Assembly (NCBI RefSeq): GCF_027912495.1
Contig: NZ_CP115463.1
Coordinates: 4,290,501-4,354,500, forward strand
Direction of reading: 5' to 3'
Origin: Caulobacter sp. NIBR1757
GTDB taxonomy: Bacteria > Pseudomonadota > Alphaproteobacteria > Caulobacterales > Caulobacteraceae
Length of the DNA stretch: 64,000 nt
The notes under the pieces were generated by a model. The model saw only the letters and a list, made by a program, of their open reading frames with translations, was not told where the DNA came from and searched no databases. Every line of letters begins with the position of its first letter. The stretch's first letter is position 1. This document shows positions 56,090 through 64,000 of the stretch, piece by piece. A program made the translations under genes and the position numbers.

Positions 56090-57334
56090 TTGGCCGAACT
56101 TCAGGCCCCCGATCTGACTGCGAAGGTCGTCATCGTCGGCGCCGGTCATGCCGGCGGCTCGGCCGCGGCCTTCCTGCGCCAGTACGGCCATACCGGCCCG
56201 ATCGTGCTGGTCGGTGACGAGCCGCTGGTGCCCTACCAGCGCCCGCCGCTGAGCAAGGCCTGGCTGAAGGGCGAGGCCGACGCCGAATCCCTGAGCCTCA
56301 AACCGGCCGACTGGTACGAGGAGAACGACTGCCGCCTGATCCTCGGGACGACGGCGACGGCGATCAATCGCGGCGCGCGGCAGGTCACCCTCAGCAACGG
56401 CGCGACCCTAGACTATGACTATCTGGTGCTGGCCACCGGGGCGCGGGCGCGGATGCTGCCCATTCCCGGCGCGGACCTGGCCGGCGTCATGGCCCTGCGC
56501 ACGGCGGCGGACGCCGAGGCGCTCAAGGCGGCGCTGGGCCCCGGCAAGCGGCTGGCCATTGTCGGCGGCGGCTATGTCGGGCTGGAAGTGGCCGCTTCGG
56601 CCCGGGCGCTGGGCGCCGAGGCGGTGATCCTCGAGCGCGAGCCCCGGGTGCTGGCCCGGGTGGCCTGCGAGGCGTTGTCGACCTTCTTCACCGACTATCA
56701 TCAGGCCAGAGGGGTGACCTTCGAGCTGTCGGCGGGCGTCGAAGCCTTTGAAGGCGCGGACGGCAAGGTCACCGGCGTCAAGCTGTCGGACGGCCGCCTC
56801 CTGCCCTGCGACGCTGTCATCGTCGGCATCGGGGCCATCCCCAATGACGAGATGGCTCAGGCCGCCGGCCTTGAGTGCGTCAACGGCGTGGTGGTCGACC
56901 TAGAGGCCCGCACGGCCGATCCGCATGTCTTCGCCATCGGCGACCTGACCCACCGGCCCCTGCCCCACTACGACCGCATGTTCCGGCTGGAGAGCGTGCC
57001 CAACGCCCTGGAGCAGGCCAAGCAGGTCGCCTGCGCCATCGTCGGCCGGCCCGGCCCGACGCCGGAGGTTCCGTGGTTCTGGTCGGACCAGTATGACCTC
57101 AAGCTGCAGATCGCCGGCATCGCCTTCGACACCGACCGCATCCTGCTGCGCGGGGATCCGGCAACGGCGAAGTTCGCCGTCTTCCACCTGCAGGGCGACA
57201 TTGTGCGCTCCGTCGAGGCGGTCAACGCCCCGCCGGAGTTCATGATGGGGCGAAAATTGATCGAAAACCGCACGCGAGTGAACATTGATAAGCTTGCGGA
57301 CGCGACGATTTCCATGAAAGAGGTCGCAGCCTGA
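56090..57334 (+). CDS. FAD-dependent ferredoxin reductase
   Basis: 414 residues from a TTG preceded by GGGGA at seven bases; an earlier TTG would add residues without family match. Two dinucleotide-binding motifs: FAD VIVGAGHAGG and NADH IVGGGYVGLE; FAD motif VFAIGDLTH; C-terminal EVPWFWSDQYDLKLQIAG is a signature of putidaredoxin-reductase-type enzymes. It would pass electrons from NADH to the 2Fe-2S ferredoxin encoded 36 bases downstream. The final acceptor, perhaps a P450 or oxygenase, is not in the window. Confidence 0.9.
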   Translation: MAELQAPDLTAKVVIVGAGHAGGSAAAFLRQYGHTGPIVLVGDEPLVPYQRPPLSKAWLKGEADAESLSLKPADWYEENDCRLILGTTATAINRGARQVTLSNGATLDYDYLVLATGARARMLPIPGADLAGVMALRTAADAEALKAALGPGKRLAIVGGGYVGLEVAASARALGAEAVILEREPRVLARVACEALSTFFTDYHQARGVTFELSAGVEAFEGADGKVTGVKLSDGRLLPCDAVIVGIGAIPNDEMAQAAGLECVNGVVVDLEARTADPHVFAIGDLTHRPLPHYDRMFRLESVPNALEQAKQVACAIVGRPGPTPEVPWFWSDQYDLKLQIAGIAFDTDRILLRGDPATAKFAVFHLQGDIVRSVEAVNAPPEFMMGRKLIENRTRVNIDKLADATISMKEVAA

Positions 57335-57370
57335 AAAAGGCGCGCCAAGAAGAAGGTCCAAGGGGAGCGT

Positions 57371-57691
57371 ATGGCCAAGATCACCTACGTCGAGCATGAC
57401 GGAACCGAACACACCATCGAGGTGAAGAACGGCATGTCCGTCATGGAGGGGGCGATCAAGAACAACGTCCCCGGCATCGACGCCGACTGCGGCGGGGCCT
57501 GCGCCTGCGCCACCTGCCACGTCTATGTCGACGCCGCCTGGGAAGGCAAAACCGGCGAGAAGTCGGCGATGGAGGAGTCGATGCTCGACTTCGCCGAGAA
57601 CGTCGAGCCGAGCAGCCGCCTGTCCTGCCAGATCAAGGTCAGCGACGACCTGGACGGCCTGGTCGTGCGGATGCCGGAAAGCCAGCACTAG
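57371..57691 (+). CDS. 2Fe-2S ferredoxin, adrenodoxin/putidaredoxin type
   Basis: 106 residues. Cluster ligands Cys40, Cys46, Cys49 and Cys86 in [15 protein letters not shown] and LSCQIKV; Cys44 is an extra, non-ligand Cys typical of this class. The segment [22 protein letters not shown] matches vertebrate-type ferredoxins that serve P450s or Fe-S assembly. No hsc/isc genes are near, so a P450-type role with the upstream reductase is the better guess. Confidence 0.9.
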   Translation: MAKITYVEHDGTEHTIEVKNGMSVMEGAIKNNVPGIDADCGGACACATCHVYVDAAWEGKTGEKSAMEESMLDFAENVEPSSRLSCQIKVSDDLDGLVVRMPESQH

Positions 57692-57701
57692 GACGCGCCA
57701 G

Positions 57702-57867
57702 CCCTCCCTCCCCGAATGGGGAGGGCAGGCCGAAGGCCGGGTGGGGCAGTGGGTCACTGCGTCCCGCCGGTGAGGTATCTCAGCGCACAGTCTCAGAAGT
57801 TAGTGGCCGATTTCCCCACCCGACGCGCGTAACCGCGCGTCTGCCCTCCCCATTCGGGGAGGGAGGG
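57702..57867. repeat. 166-bp inverted-repeat element (type C, copy 1)
   Basis: Perfect 27-bp terminal inverted repeats (57702-57728 and 57841-57867), then CGGGTGGGG and CCCCACCCG pairing further in. The right end is almost identical to that of the copy at 61752-61918, with about 40 consecutive matching bases. Mobile or amplified non-coding element between ferredoxin and exbD genes. Confidence 0.85.
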
Positions 57868-57966
57868 ATGACAGGGGCCCGCCTCACCGGCCGGGTACGC
57901 TGTACCGGTGAAGCGAGCCCCCATCCCCCCGCGGCTGCGAGGGACCCGGTCTTCCGCCTCGGGTTC

Positions 57967-58410
<444 letters not shown>

Positions 58411-58446
58411 GAGCTCTTCCTCCCATCGAAGTGAGATTAAGAGCGT

Positions 58447-58460
58447 AATATTTTAATATT
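58447..58460. promoter_or_regulatory. A/T-rich palindrome upstream of exbD
   Basis: AATATT-TT-AATATT, 37 bases before the exbD ATG in a GC-rich genome. Could be a repressor site (for example of an iron regulator, as exbD genes are often iron-controlled) or part of a promoter. No match to a specific known box was established. Confidence 0.4.
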
Positions 58461-58465
58461 GTAAA

Positions 58466-58482
58466 CCCCAATTGCAGTGGGG
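58466..58482 (-). terminator. Short hairpin after divL
   Basis: CCCCA/TGGGG arms (58466-58470 and 58478-58482) with a seven-base loop just beyond the divL stop, followed on the minus strand by a few T. A weak terminator candidate. Confidence 0.35.
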
Positions 58483-58484
58483 GG

Positions 58485-60803
58485 TTAGAGGCCCAGTTCC
58501 CGCTGGCCGGTCTCGATGTGGGCCGCCTCGGGCAGGTGGCAGGTGAACACCGCCCCGGCCCCCGGCTCGCTTTCCAGGGCCACCCAGCCGCCGTGCAGTT
58601 CGACCAGCGACTTGACCAGGGCGAGGCCGAGGCCCGGGCCGCCGCGGTCGCGGCCGACGAAGCGGTCGAAGATGTGGGCCTGGACGTGGAAGGGGATGCC
58701 CCGGCCGGTGTCGGCGACGCTGATGCGCACCTCGCCCAGCGCCCGGCGGGCGGTGAGGGTGACCTTGCCTTGCGGCGGGGTCTGGCGGACGCCGTTTTCG
58801 ACCAGGTGGTCGAGGACCTGGGCGAAGCGTTTGGGATCGCCGCGGATCAGCCCGACCTCGTCCTCGCAGTCGACGATCAGCGCGATCTGGCCGGACTCGG
58901 CGTGGCGGCTCCAGCGCTCGGCCGTCTCGTTCAGCAGTTCGCAGACCCGGACGTCGGCCACTTCCAGGGCGATCTCGCCCGAGTCGATGGCGGCGATGTC
59001 GAGGACGTCGTCGATCGAGCGGCCCAGCTGGGCGCCGGCCGTGCGGACGGCGGCGAGGTGGCCCCGGGCCCGCTCCGGCAGGGCGTCGCCCATGCGTTCG
59101 AGCAGTTCGCTGTAGCCGATGATGGTGGTCAGCGGGGTGCGCAGTTCGTAGGAGACGTTGCCGACGAACTCGCGTTTCAGCCGCTCTGCCTCGGCAAGGG
59201 CGTTCTCGCGGTCGGCCAGGGCGCTTTCCAGGCGGCGGGTGTCGGTGACGTCGGCGAAGGCGATCAGGGTGGCGCCGTCGGGCAGCGGGCGCGACTGCCA
59301 GGCGACGATGCGGCTGTCGCTGGTGCGGGCCTCGCCCGAGGCCGGGGCGCGGGCCTTGGGATCGGGGTCGGCGATGCGCCCCTTGAGCTCGGTCCAGAAG
59401 ACCTGGTCATGCAGGCGAGGCAGGCAGCGCTCGACCACGCCCTCGAAATCCATCGCCCCCTCGAGGTCGGCGGCCGGAATGTTCCAGAACTGGGCGAAGG
59501 CGTCGTTGTGCAGCCGCATCAGGCCGTCGGAACCGAACACAGCGACGGCGTCGTTGAGCTTGTCGAGCGTCGCCTGCTGCACCTGGATGAAGGCGTTGTA
59601 GCGGGACTTGAGTTTCAGCTCGTCGGTGATGTCGCTGAACAGCAGCAGCACGCCGCCCAGCGGGTGGGGCTGGTGAACGACGCGCAGAGTGCGGCCGTCG
59701 GGCAGGCTCCAGAGGTCGTCCGGCTGGGCCTTGAGAGATTCATAGCGGGCCAGTTCGCCGGCCTTCCAGCCGGCGTAGTCGACGGTCTCGGGCAGGCGGC
59801 GGCGCTGGCGCAGGCGGTCGAGGATCTCTCCATGGGTCGGGGTTTCGGCCAGCCAGGCCGGCTCGAGGCTCCACAGCTGGGCGAAGGCGGTGTTGTGGAA
59901 GGCCAGCCTGCGGTCGCGGGTGAAGATGGCGACCGCCTCGGCGATGTGGTTGAGAGTCTCGTCGTGGGCGGCGACGTGGCGCTTGAGGGCCTCGCGGACG
60001 TCCTCGGCCTCGGTCAGGTCGCGGGCCGACATGGCGACATCGCCGCCTTCCAGCGGGGCGGCGCGGACCTTCAGGGCCCGGCGGCGGCCTCCGAGCGTTA
60101 TGCGGCGGACAATCTCGCGGCGCTCGCCGCTTTCGGCGGCCTCGCGGGCAAGCGCGTCGGCCTCCGGATCGAGGCTGAGCTTGCGGGCCATGGCGTCGGC
60201 CAGGCTTTCGGCCCCGACCGCTTCCAGCCACAGTTTGTTGGCCCATTGCACCGAGCCGTCGGCGGCGGCGATCCAGGCCGGCTCTCCCACCCCGTCGAGG
60301 AAGCTGGCCAGGCGGGCGGCGGTCGGCAGGGCGGCCTCGCCGGCGGCCAGGGCGGTCAGCCGCAGCCAGGCCTGGGCCCCGGCGGCGCGGCCCTCGACCG
60401 AGACGGCCCCGAACGGCCCGCGGGCCTCGAAGGCGCAGGCCTCGCCCTTCTCGGTCAGGGCGCGCAGGCGGCGGGCATGGTCGGGATCGGCGCCGATCAT
60501 CGCCTCGACCACGGCCTGCGGATCCTCGTCCTCGAGGTCGAAGGCGGCGGCGCAGGCGGCCAGGGCCTCCTCGCCCGAGGCCAGGCGGGCGACGCCCTCG
60601 TCGATGACGACCAGGGCGCAGTCGAAGGCCTCGGAGGAGGCGCGGGCGGCCGAGGCCCCGGCGGTCAGTTGGTCAATCTGGCCTTCAAGGATTTTGGCGC
60701 GCGCGTCACCGGCCCTGCGCTGGGCCACCGCCCACAGGGTCGCGCAGATCGCCAGGCTGACCGAACCGGTCGCCGCCGCGAGGATCAGGTCGGATCCACC
60801 CAA
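58485..60803 (-). CDS. divL: Cell-fate kinase DivL (Tyr in place of phosphoacceptor His)
   Basis: 772 residues from a TTG. N-terminal membrane helix (about 7-27), then PAS-like sensory domains (about 160-270, 280-395, 405-520), and the kinase part. The H-box reads FVGNVSYELRTPL, with Tyr552 where kinases have His; C. crescentus DivL (769 residues) has Tyr550. ATPase motifs are reduced: NGVRQTP at the N-box, DTGRGIP and GGPGLGLAL. Known: DivL controls CckA, and through it CtrA, in response to DivK at the cell pole. A GANTC site and CtrA half-site lie upstream. Confidence 0.92.
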   Translation of the reverse strand: MGGSDLILAAATGSVSLAICATLWAVAQRRAGDARAKILEGQIDQLTAGASAARASSEAFDCALVVIDEGVARLASGEEALAACAAAFDLEDEDPQAVVEAMIGADPDHARRLRALTEKGEACAFEARGPFGAVSVEGRAAGAQAWLRLTALAAGEAALPTAARLASFLDGVGEPAWIAAADGSVQWANKLWLEAVGAESLADAMARKLSLDPEADALAREAAESGERREIVRRITLGGRRRALKVRAAPLEGGDVAMSARDLTEAEDVREALKRHVAAHDETLNHIAEAVAIFTRDRRLAFHNTAFAQLWSLEPAWLAETPTHGEILDRLRQRRRLPETVDYAGWKAGELARYESLKAQPDDLWSLPDGRTLRVVHQPHPLGGVLLLFSDITDELKLKSRYNAFIQVQQATLDKLNDAVAVFGSDGLMRLHNDAFAQFWNIPAADLEGAMDFEGVVERCLPRLHDQVFWTELKGRIADPDPKARAPASGEARTSDSRIVAWQSRPLPDGATLIAFADVTDTRRLESALADRENALAEAERLKREFVGNVSYELRTPLTTIIGYSELLERMGDALPERARGHLAAVRTAGAQLGRSIDDVLDIAAIDSGEIALEVADVRVCELLNETAERWSRHAESGQIALIVDCEDEVGLIRGDPKRFAQVLDHLVENGVRQTPPQGKVTLTARRALGEVRISVADTGRGIPFHVQAHIFDRFVGRDRGGPGLGLALVKSLVELHGGWVALESEPGAGAVFTCHLPEAAHIETGQRELGL

Positions 60804-60819
60804 AGCGAAAAAGCCCCTC

Positions 60820-60834
60820 GAATCACCGTTAACC
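60820..60834. promoter_or_regulatory. GANTC site and CtrA half-site upstream of divL
   Basis: GAATC (60820-60824) followed by TTAACC (60829-60834), 17 to 31 bases upstream of the divL start. CcrM methylation and CtrA binding are the expected cell-cycle inputs in this family; one half-site alone is weak evidence. Confidence 0.4.
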
Positions 60835-60904
60835 CTACGCCTGTAGCCTGCTTCGCGCGAAGAGGCCGCTGGCGATTGGGCGAAGTCGCAGCCATATCAG
60901 CAAG

Positions 60905-61309
60905 ATGACCGATTGGACGAACGCCGCCGCGCCCTCCCTGGACGATTTCGCCACCATTGCCGGGGCCGCCTTCGACGGATTGCCCGAGCCGTTCCGGCGG
61001 CTGGCCAGGGAAGCCATCGTCCGCATCGATGACTACGCCGACGACGAGACGCTGGCCGCCCTGGGCATCGAGGACGTCTTCGAACTGACCGGCCTCTATC
61101 ACGGGACCGATCTGACCGAGCGCTCGGTCTTCGATCCCAGCCCCATGCCGCCGCGCATCTTCCTCTACCGCCGGCCGCTGCTGGACGAGTGGGCCGAGCG
61201 GGGGGATGTGACGCTGGGCGAGCTGATCACCCATGTTCTGGTGCACGAGATCGGCCACCATTTCGGCCTGTCGGACGACGACATGCACCGGGTCGAGGAC
61301 GAAGCGTGA
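60905..61309 (+). CDS. Zincin-like metallopeptidase-family protein
   Basis: 134 residues. Zinc motif HEIGHH at 114-119 (HVLVHEIGHHFGLSDDDM) and the FxxLPExFRRLA-type N-terminus identify the Zincin_1/DUF1025 family of minimal metallopeptidases. ATG chosen directly before MTDWTNA. The substrate is unknown. Divergent from divL with a 101-base gap; the SWIM protein gene follows after 22 bases in what looks like one operon. Confidence 0.85.
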   Translation: MTDWTNAAAPSLDDFATIAGAAFDGLPEPFRRLAREAIVRIDDYADDETLAALGIEDVFELTGLYHGTDLTERSVFDPSPMPPRIFLYRRPLLDEWAERGDVTLGELITHVLVHEIGHHFGLSDDDMHRVEDEA

Positions 61310-61331
61310 ACGAATCGGCTAGAATCGCCCG

Positions 61332-61748
61332 ATGACCCAGCTGTTCGATATCCCCGCCCTGACCGACGGCGTTCCCGAAGCCCGGGTGATGCGCGGCGAG
61401 AACTACTTCGGCCATGGCTGGGTGGAGCTGGTCGACTACGGTCCCGGCGGGGTGCTGGCCCATGTCATGGGCGAGCGCGGCATCGCCTATGTGGTCGAGA
61501 TGAAGAAGGCCGACGGCAAGGATGCGGTCTGTACCTGTCCCGACTTCGAGGACTCCAGGCTGATCTGCAAGCATGTGGTGGCGACGGCGCTGAAGGCCAA
61601 TTCGGTCGATGACGGCGACCTCAAGGAGGCCGCCCAACGCATCCCCCGCCTGCGCGACATGCTCGACATGGAAGGCCGCGACGACGCCGACGACCTGGCG
61701 CTGCGGGCGCGGCGGGATCCGGCGTTGCTGAAGGAACTGGAGGGGTAG
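61332..61748 (+). CDS. SWIM zinc-finger protein
   Basis: 138 residues. The CxCxnCxH SWIM motif is Cys67, Cys69, Cys79 and His81 (AVCTCPDFEDSRLICKHVVA). The N-terminal part is beta-rich, the C-terminal part charged and helical. SWIM domains bind DNA or protein, often in helicases or recombination factors, but this is a free-standing small protein. A type C inverted-repeat element begins right after its stop. Likely co-transcribed with the zincin gene. Confidence 0.8.
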   Translation: MTQLFDIPALTDGVPEARVMRGENYFGHGWVELVDYGPGGVLAHVMGERGIAYVVEMKKADGKDAVCTCPDFEDSRLICKHVVATALKANSVDDGDLKEAAQRIPRLRDMLDMEGRDDADDLALRARRDPALLKELEG

Positions 61749-61751
61749 CCG

Positions 61752-61918
61752 TCCCTCCCCGAATGGGGAGGGCAGGCGCGCGTTGCGCGCCGGGTGGGGC
61801 GGTGGGTCACCAGCGCTCGCCGGTTTGGTTTCTCAGTGGATGGTCTCGAACGTCTCGGACCGACTTCCCCACCCGACGCGCGTAACCGCGCGTCTGCCCT
61901 CCCCAATTCGGGGAGGGA
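61752..61918. repeat. 167-bp inverted-repeat element (type C, copy 2)
   Basis: Terminal inverted repeats of about 24 bases (61752-61775 and 61894-61918, one extra A in the right arm). The right end matches the copy at 57702-57867 almost exactly; the centre has diverged. Located between convergent SWIM and lptB genes. Confidence 0.85.
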
Positions 61919-61925
61919 GGGGGCC

Positions 61926-62684
61926 CTAGACGTTCACCGGCTGGCCGAAGCGTTCGCCCAGGTACACCCGCCGCACTTCCGGATCGTCGATGATCTCCCG
62001 CGGGGAGCCTTCGAACAGCACCTCGCCGGCGTGGATGATCGAGGCGCGGTCGATGATGTCGAGGGTCTCACGGACGTTGTGGTCGGTGATCAGGATGCCG
62101 ATGCCGCGCCCCTTGAGGTAGCCGATCACCTCGCGGATGTCGGCGATGGCCAGGGGGTCGATGCCGGCGAAGGGCTCGTCGAGCAGCATGAAGGCCGGCT
62201 CGGAGGCCAGGGCCCGGGCGATTTCCACCCGCCGGCGTTCACCGCCCGACAGGCTGATAGCCGGGGCCGCGCGCAGGTGCTCGATGCGCAGCTCTTCCAG
62301 CAGGTTGGTGGTGGTCTTGATGGCCTGGTCGCGGTCGGGGACACGCATCTCGACCACGGCCATGACGTTCTGCTCGACCGTCAGGCCCCGGAAGATCGAG
62401 GCCTCCTGCGGCAGGTAGCCGACGCCGAGGCGGGCGCGCTGGTACATGGGCAGGGCGGTGATGTCGGCCCCGTCGAGCAGGATGCGGCCGTGATCGACCG
62501 GGATCAGGCCGGTGATCATGTAGAAGCAGGTCGTCTTGCCCGCGCCGTTGGGGCCCAGCAGGCCGGCGACCTCGCCGCGTTCCAGGCGCAGGGAGACGTT
62601 CTTGACGACCTGCCGGTCGCCAAAGCGCTTGCCGAGATTCTCGACGAGGAGGCCGGCGCCCTTGTCCTGCGAAACGTCCGTCAT
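61926..62684 (-). CDS. lptB: LPS export ABC transporter ATP-binding protein
   Basis: 252 residues. Walker A GPNGAGKT at 44-51, Q-loop YLPQEASIFRGL, signature LSGGERRR, Walker B FMLLDEPFAGIDP and switch His in ITDHNVRETL. It powers LptFG to extract LPS and push it along the LptC-LptA bridge. Three bases follow the lptA stop; the order lptC-lptA-lptB on one strand is the standard alphaproteobacterial operon. A type C repeat lies immediately downstream. Confidence 0.95.
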   Translation of the reverse strand: MTDVSQDKGAGLLVENLGKRFGDRQVVKNVSLRLERGEVAGLLGPNGAGKTTCFYMITGLIPVDHGRILLDGADITALPMYQRARLGVGYLPQEASIFRGLTVEQNVMAVVEMRVPDRDQAIKTTTNLLEELRIEHLRAAPAISLSGGERRRVEIARALASEPAFMLLDEPFAGIDPLAIADIREVIGYLKGRGIGILITDHNVRETLDIIDRASIIHAGEVLFEGSPREIIDDPEVRRVYLGERFGQPVNV

Positions 62685-62687
62685 GCT

Positions 62688-63203
62688 CTATTGCGACTTG
62701 CTGCTCGGGAACAGCACGGCGCGCACGCGGCTCTTGCTGTCGCGGCCCTTGGCGCCGGCGAACAGCTGCGACTGGCCGGTCGTCAGGTTGATGACCGCCC
62801 GTTCGGCCCGGGCGACATTCTCGCCCTGGATGACGACCACGTCGCCGGTCAGCACGATGGTGTCGTTGCCGGCGGTGTAGACCGCGTGCCGGGCGCTGAT
62901 CCGGCGATCAGGCTGGACGTAGAGGACGTCGCCTTCGGCCACCAGCTTCTCGGTCGGGCCGCAGCCGTCGCCCTTCTTGACCTGATAGGCGTTGACGACC
63001 TGGGCGCGCAGGCGGGTCTTGGCCTGCATGGCCTCGACGTCGCCCTTGAAAACCTGGCGGCATTCCTCGGGATAGGTCTCGGTCGCGTCGGCCGCGATAT
63101 CGAGGGGCGCGTTGGTGCGCGGCGCGATCTGGGCCGCCGCCGCGCCGGCCATCGCCAGGGTCGCCACCAGGGCGCCCGCCGCCATCACATGAACCTTGCG
63201 CAT
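62688..63203 (-). CDS. lptA: LPS transport periplasmic protein LptA
   Basis: 171 residues with a signal peptide (AAGALVATLAMAGAAAAQ). OstA/LptA-type strands: APLDIAADATETYPEECRQVFKGDVEAMQ, LYVQPDRRISARHAVYT, DTIVLTGDVVVIQGENVARAERAVINLTTGQ. It forms the periplasmic bridge that carries LPS to the outer membrane. An insert with Cys (ECRQ, DGCGP) may form a disulfide. Eight bases after the lptC stop. Confidence 0.9.
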   Translation of the reverse strand: MRKVHVMAAGALVATLAMAGAAAAQIAPRTNAPLDIAADATETYPEECRQVFKGDVEAMQAKTRLRAQVVNAYQVKKGDGCGPTEKLVAEGDVLYVQPDRRISARHAVYTAGNDTIVLTGDVVVIQGENVARAERAVINLTTGQSQLFAGAKGRDSKSRVRAVLFPSSKSQ

Positions 63204-63211
63204 CGTCTGCC

Positions 63212-63829
63212 TTATTTCTCGATTCGGGCCCGGACCCGGCCCTTCATGATGACGCGTCCGGTCTCCCGGTCCACCTCATAGGAGTTTGCCTGAACCTGGC
63301 CAAGCGGGCCATCGCCTGAAATGCCCTGCTGACCGGTGATCTTGCCCGTCCGGGTGTCGATAATGCTGTCGTTCGTGGCGATACGTTGGCCCTGGCCGTT
63401 GTCGATGCGGACATCGCCGGACAGCCGCAGGATGCGGGTCTTCTCGTCATAGACGCCGCGCCTGGCCGTCATCCGCGACGGCGCGCCTGTCTCCCCGCCC
63501 AGGTTGAGGACCGGATCGGTGAGAATGACCTCCTGCATCAGGGTGTCGCTGCGGGCGGCCGAGCCGGCCCCGATCAGGAAGCTGCGGCCGTCGGCCATGC
63601 GGCCCATGAAGCGGGCCCCGACCAGCTTGATTTCCTTCTGGGTGACCTTGGGCAGCTGATTGGGCGCCTGAATGGAGCTCAAGGTGAAATAGCCGGCCAG
63701 GGCGATGACCAGCGCCCCCATCAGGGCCGGCAACAGCCAGCGCAGCACCCGGATGACAGCCGAGCGCCGGCGCCAGGCTTCCATCCCGGTGCGGGGTCGG
63801 CTGTGGGCAAGGGCGTCGGCGGCGGTCAT
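63212..63829 (-). CDS. lptC: LPS export system protein LptC
   Basis: 205 residues: an N-terminal cytoplasmic stretch, one membrane helix at about 27-47 (VLRWLLPALMGALVIALAGYF) and a periplasmic beta-jellyroll (LVGARFMGRMADGRSFLIGAG, LSGDVRIDNGQGQRI, EVDRETGRVIMKGRV). It recruits LptA to the LptBFG complex. First of the lpt genes, 22 bases after the RNase D-like stop, so transcription probably starts further upstream beyond the window. Confidence 0.9.
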   Translation of the reverse strand: MTAADALAHSRPRTGMEAWRRRSAVIRVLRWLLPALMGALVIALAGYFTLSSIQAPNQLPKVTQKEIKLVGARFMGRMADGRSFLIGAGSAARSDTLMQEVILTDPVLNLGGETGAPSRMTARRGVYDEKTRILRLSGDVRIDNGQGQRIATNDSIIDTRTGKITGQQGISGDGPLGQVQANSYEVDRETGRVIMKGRVRARIEK

Positions 63830-63851
63830 CGGGTTCCTAGATAGGGACGAT

Positions 63852-64000
63852 TCAGCTGTGCGCGAAGATGTCGACGTCTTCCCAGCCGGCGAGGTCGAGC
63901 GTGCAGCGGGCCGGCAGGAAGTCGAAACAGGCCTGGGCCAGGGCGGTGCGGCCCTCGCGGGCCAGCATCATCTCCAGCTTGGCCTTGGCGGCGTGCAGGT
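63852..64000 (-). CDS. rnd: Ribonuclease D-family exonuclease, 3' end only
   Basis: The last 48 codons of a minus-strand gene are inside the window; the rest lies to the right. The C-terminus reads AKLEMMLAREGRTALAQ, CFDFLPARCTLDL, WEDVDIFAHS. This matches the end of the short RNase D-like 3'-5' exonucleases that precede lptC in many alphaproteobacteria. Only the C-terminus is visible, so catalytic residues cannot be checked. Confidence 0.75.
   Translation of the reverse strand, partial: LHAAKAKLEMMLAREGRTALAQACFDFLPARCTLDLAGWEDVDIFAHS

Overview
The window is high-GC, gene-dense chromosomal DNA from an alphaproteobacterium, almost certainly a member of the Caulobacteraceae (Caulobacter/Phenylobacterium group). 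Three features indicate this. There is a DivL-type kinase whose phosphoacceptor His is Tyr. There is an AmpG-ShkA gene pair, the ShkA having a pseudo-receiver and a receiver. CcrM-type GANTC sites lie upstream of cell-cycle and surface-modification genes. No rRNA, tRNA, CRISPR array, insertion sequence or prophage was seen.

Region 1 (about 1-20.5 kb) is a surface-polysaccharide locus. It holds a UDP-hexosamine dehydrogenase, an O-antigen ligase/polymerase, a FecR-like secreted protein, a methyltransferase, two GT4 glycosyltransferases, an AsnB-type amidotransferase, a BY-kinase/Wzz chain-length regulator, a Wza-type export lipoprotein, a CpsB-type phosphatase, a WecA-type initiating transferase, and pseC/pseB for the first steps of a pseudaminic-acid-type sugar. 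It is interrupted at 8.7-11.5 kb by an SDR/HxlR pair and a VapBC45-like toxin-antitoxin pair with different base composition.

Region 2 (20.5-35.4 kb) is mostly housekeeping: a FliL-like protein, an SDR, pterin-4a-carbinolamine dehydratase, a HAD hydrolase, a VanZ-like protein, a Cys-rich lipoprotein, an orphan ModA, AsmA, RlmN, a DUF350 protein, a trypsin-like protein, an AmpG permease fused to a DUF805 domain, ShkA and an ABC-F ATPase.

Region 3 (35.4-41.2 kb) carries a bacterial RNA-repair operon, hen1-pnkp. Ahead of hen1 is a structured leader: stem-loops, a terminator-like hairpin whose 3' arm is a Shine-Dalgarno, and an eight-codon upstream ORF. This is the most attractive candidate for something undescribed. 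comM lies upstream of it.

Region 4 (41.3-64 kb) contains gshB, a SirB1-like protein, yraN-rsmI, a membrane thioredoxin-like protein, zapE, a 1034-residue RTX protein, sdhCDAB, a DUF5694-like protein, a YqaA-like membrane protein, a ferredoxin reductase/ferredoxin pair, exbD, divL, a zincin, a SWIM protein, and lptB-lptA-lptC followed by the 3' end of an RNase D gene. Several intergenic spaces hold long inverted-repeat elements of at least three types; one type occurs twice (57.7 and 61.8 kb).
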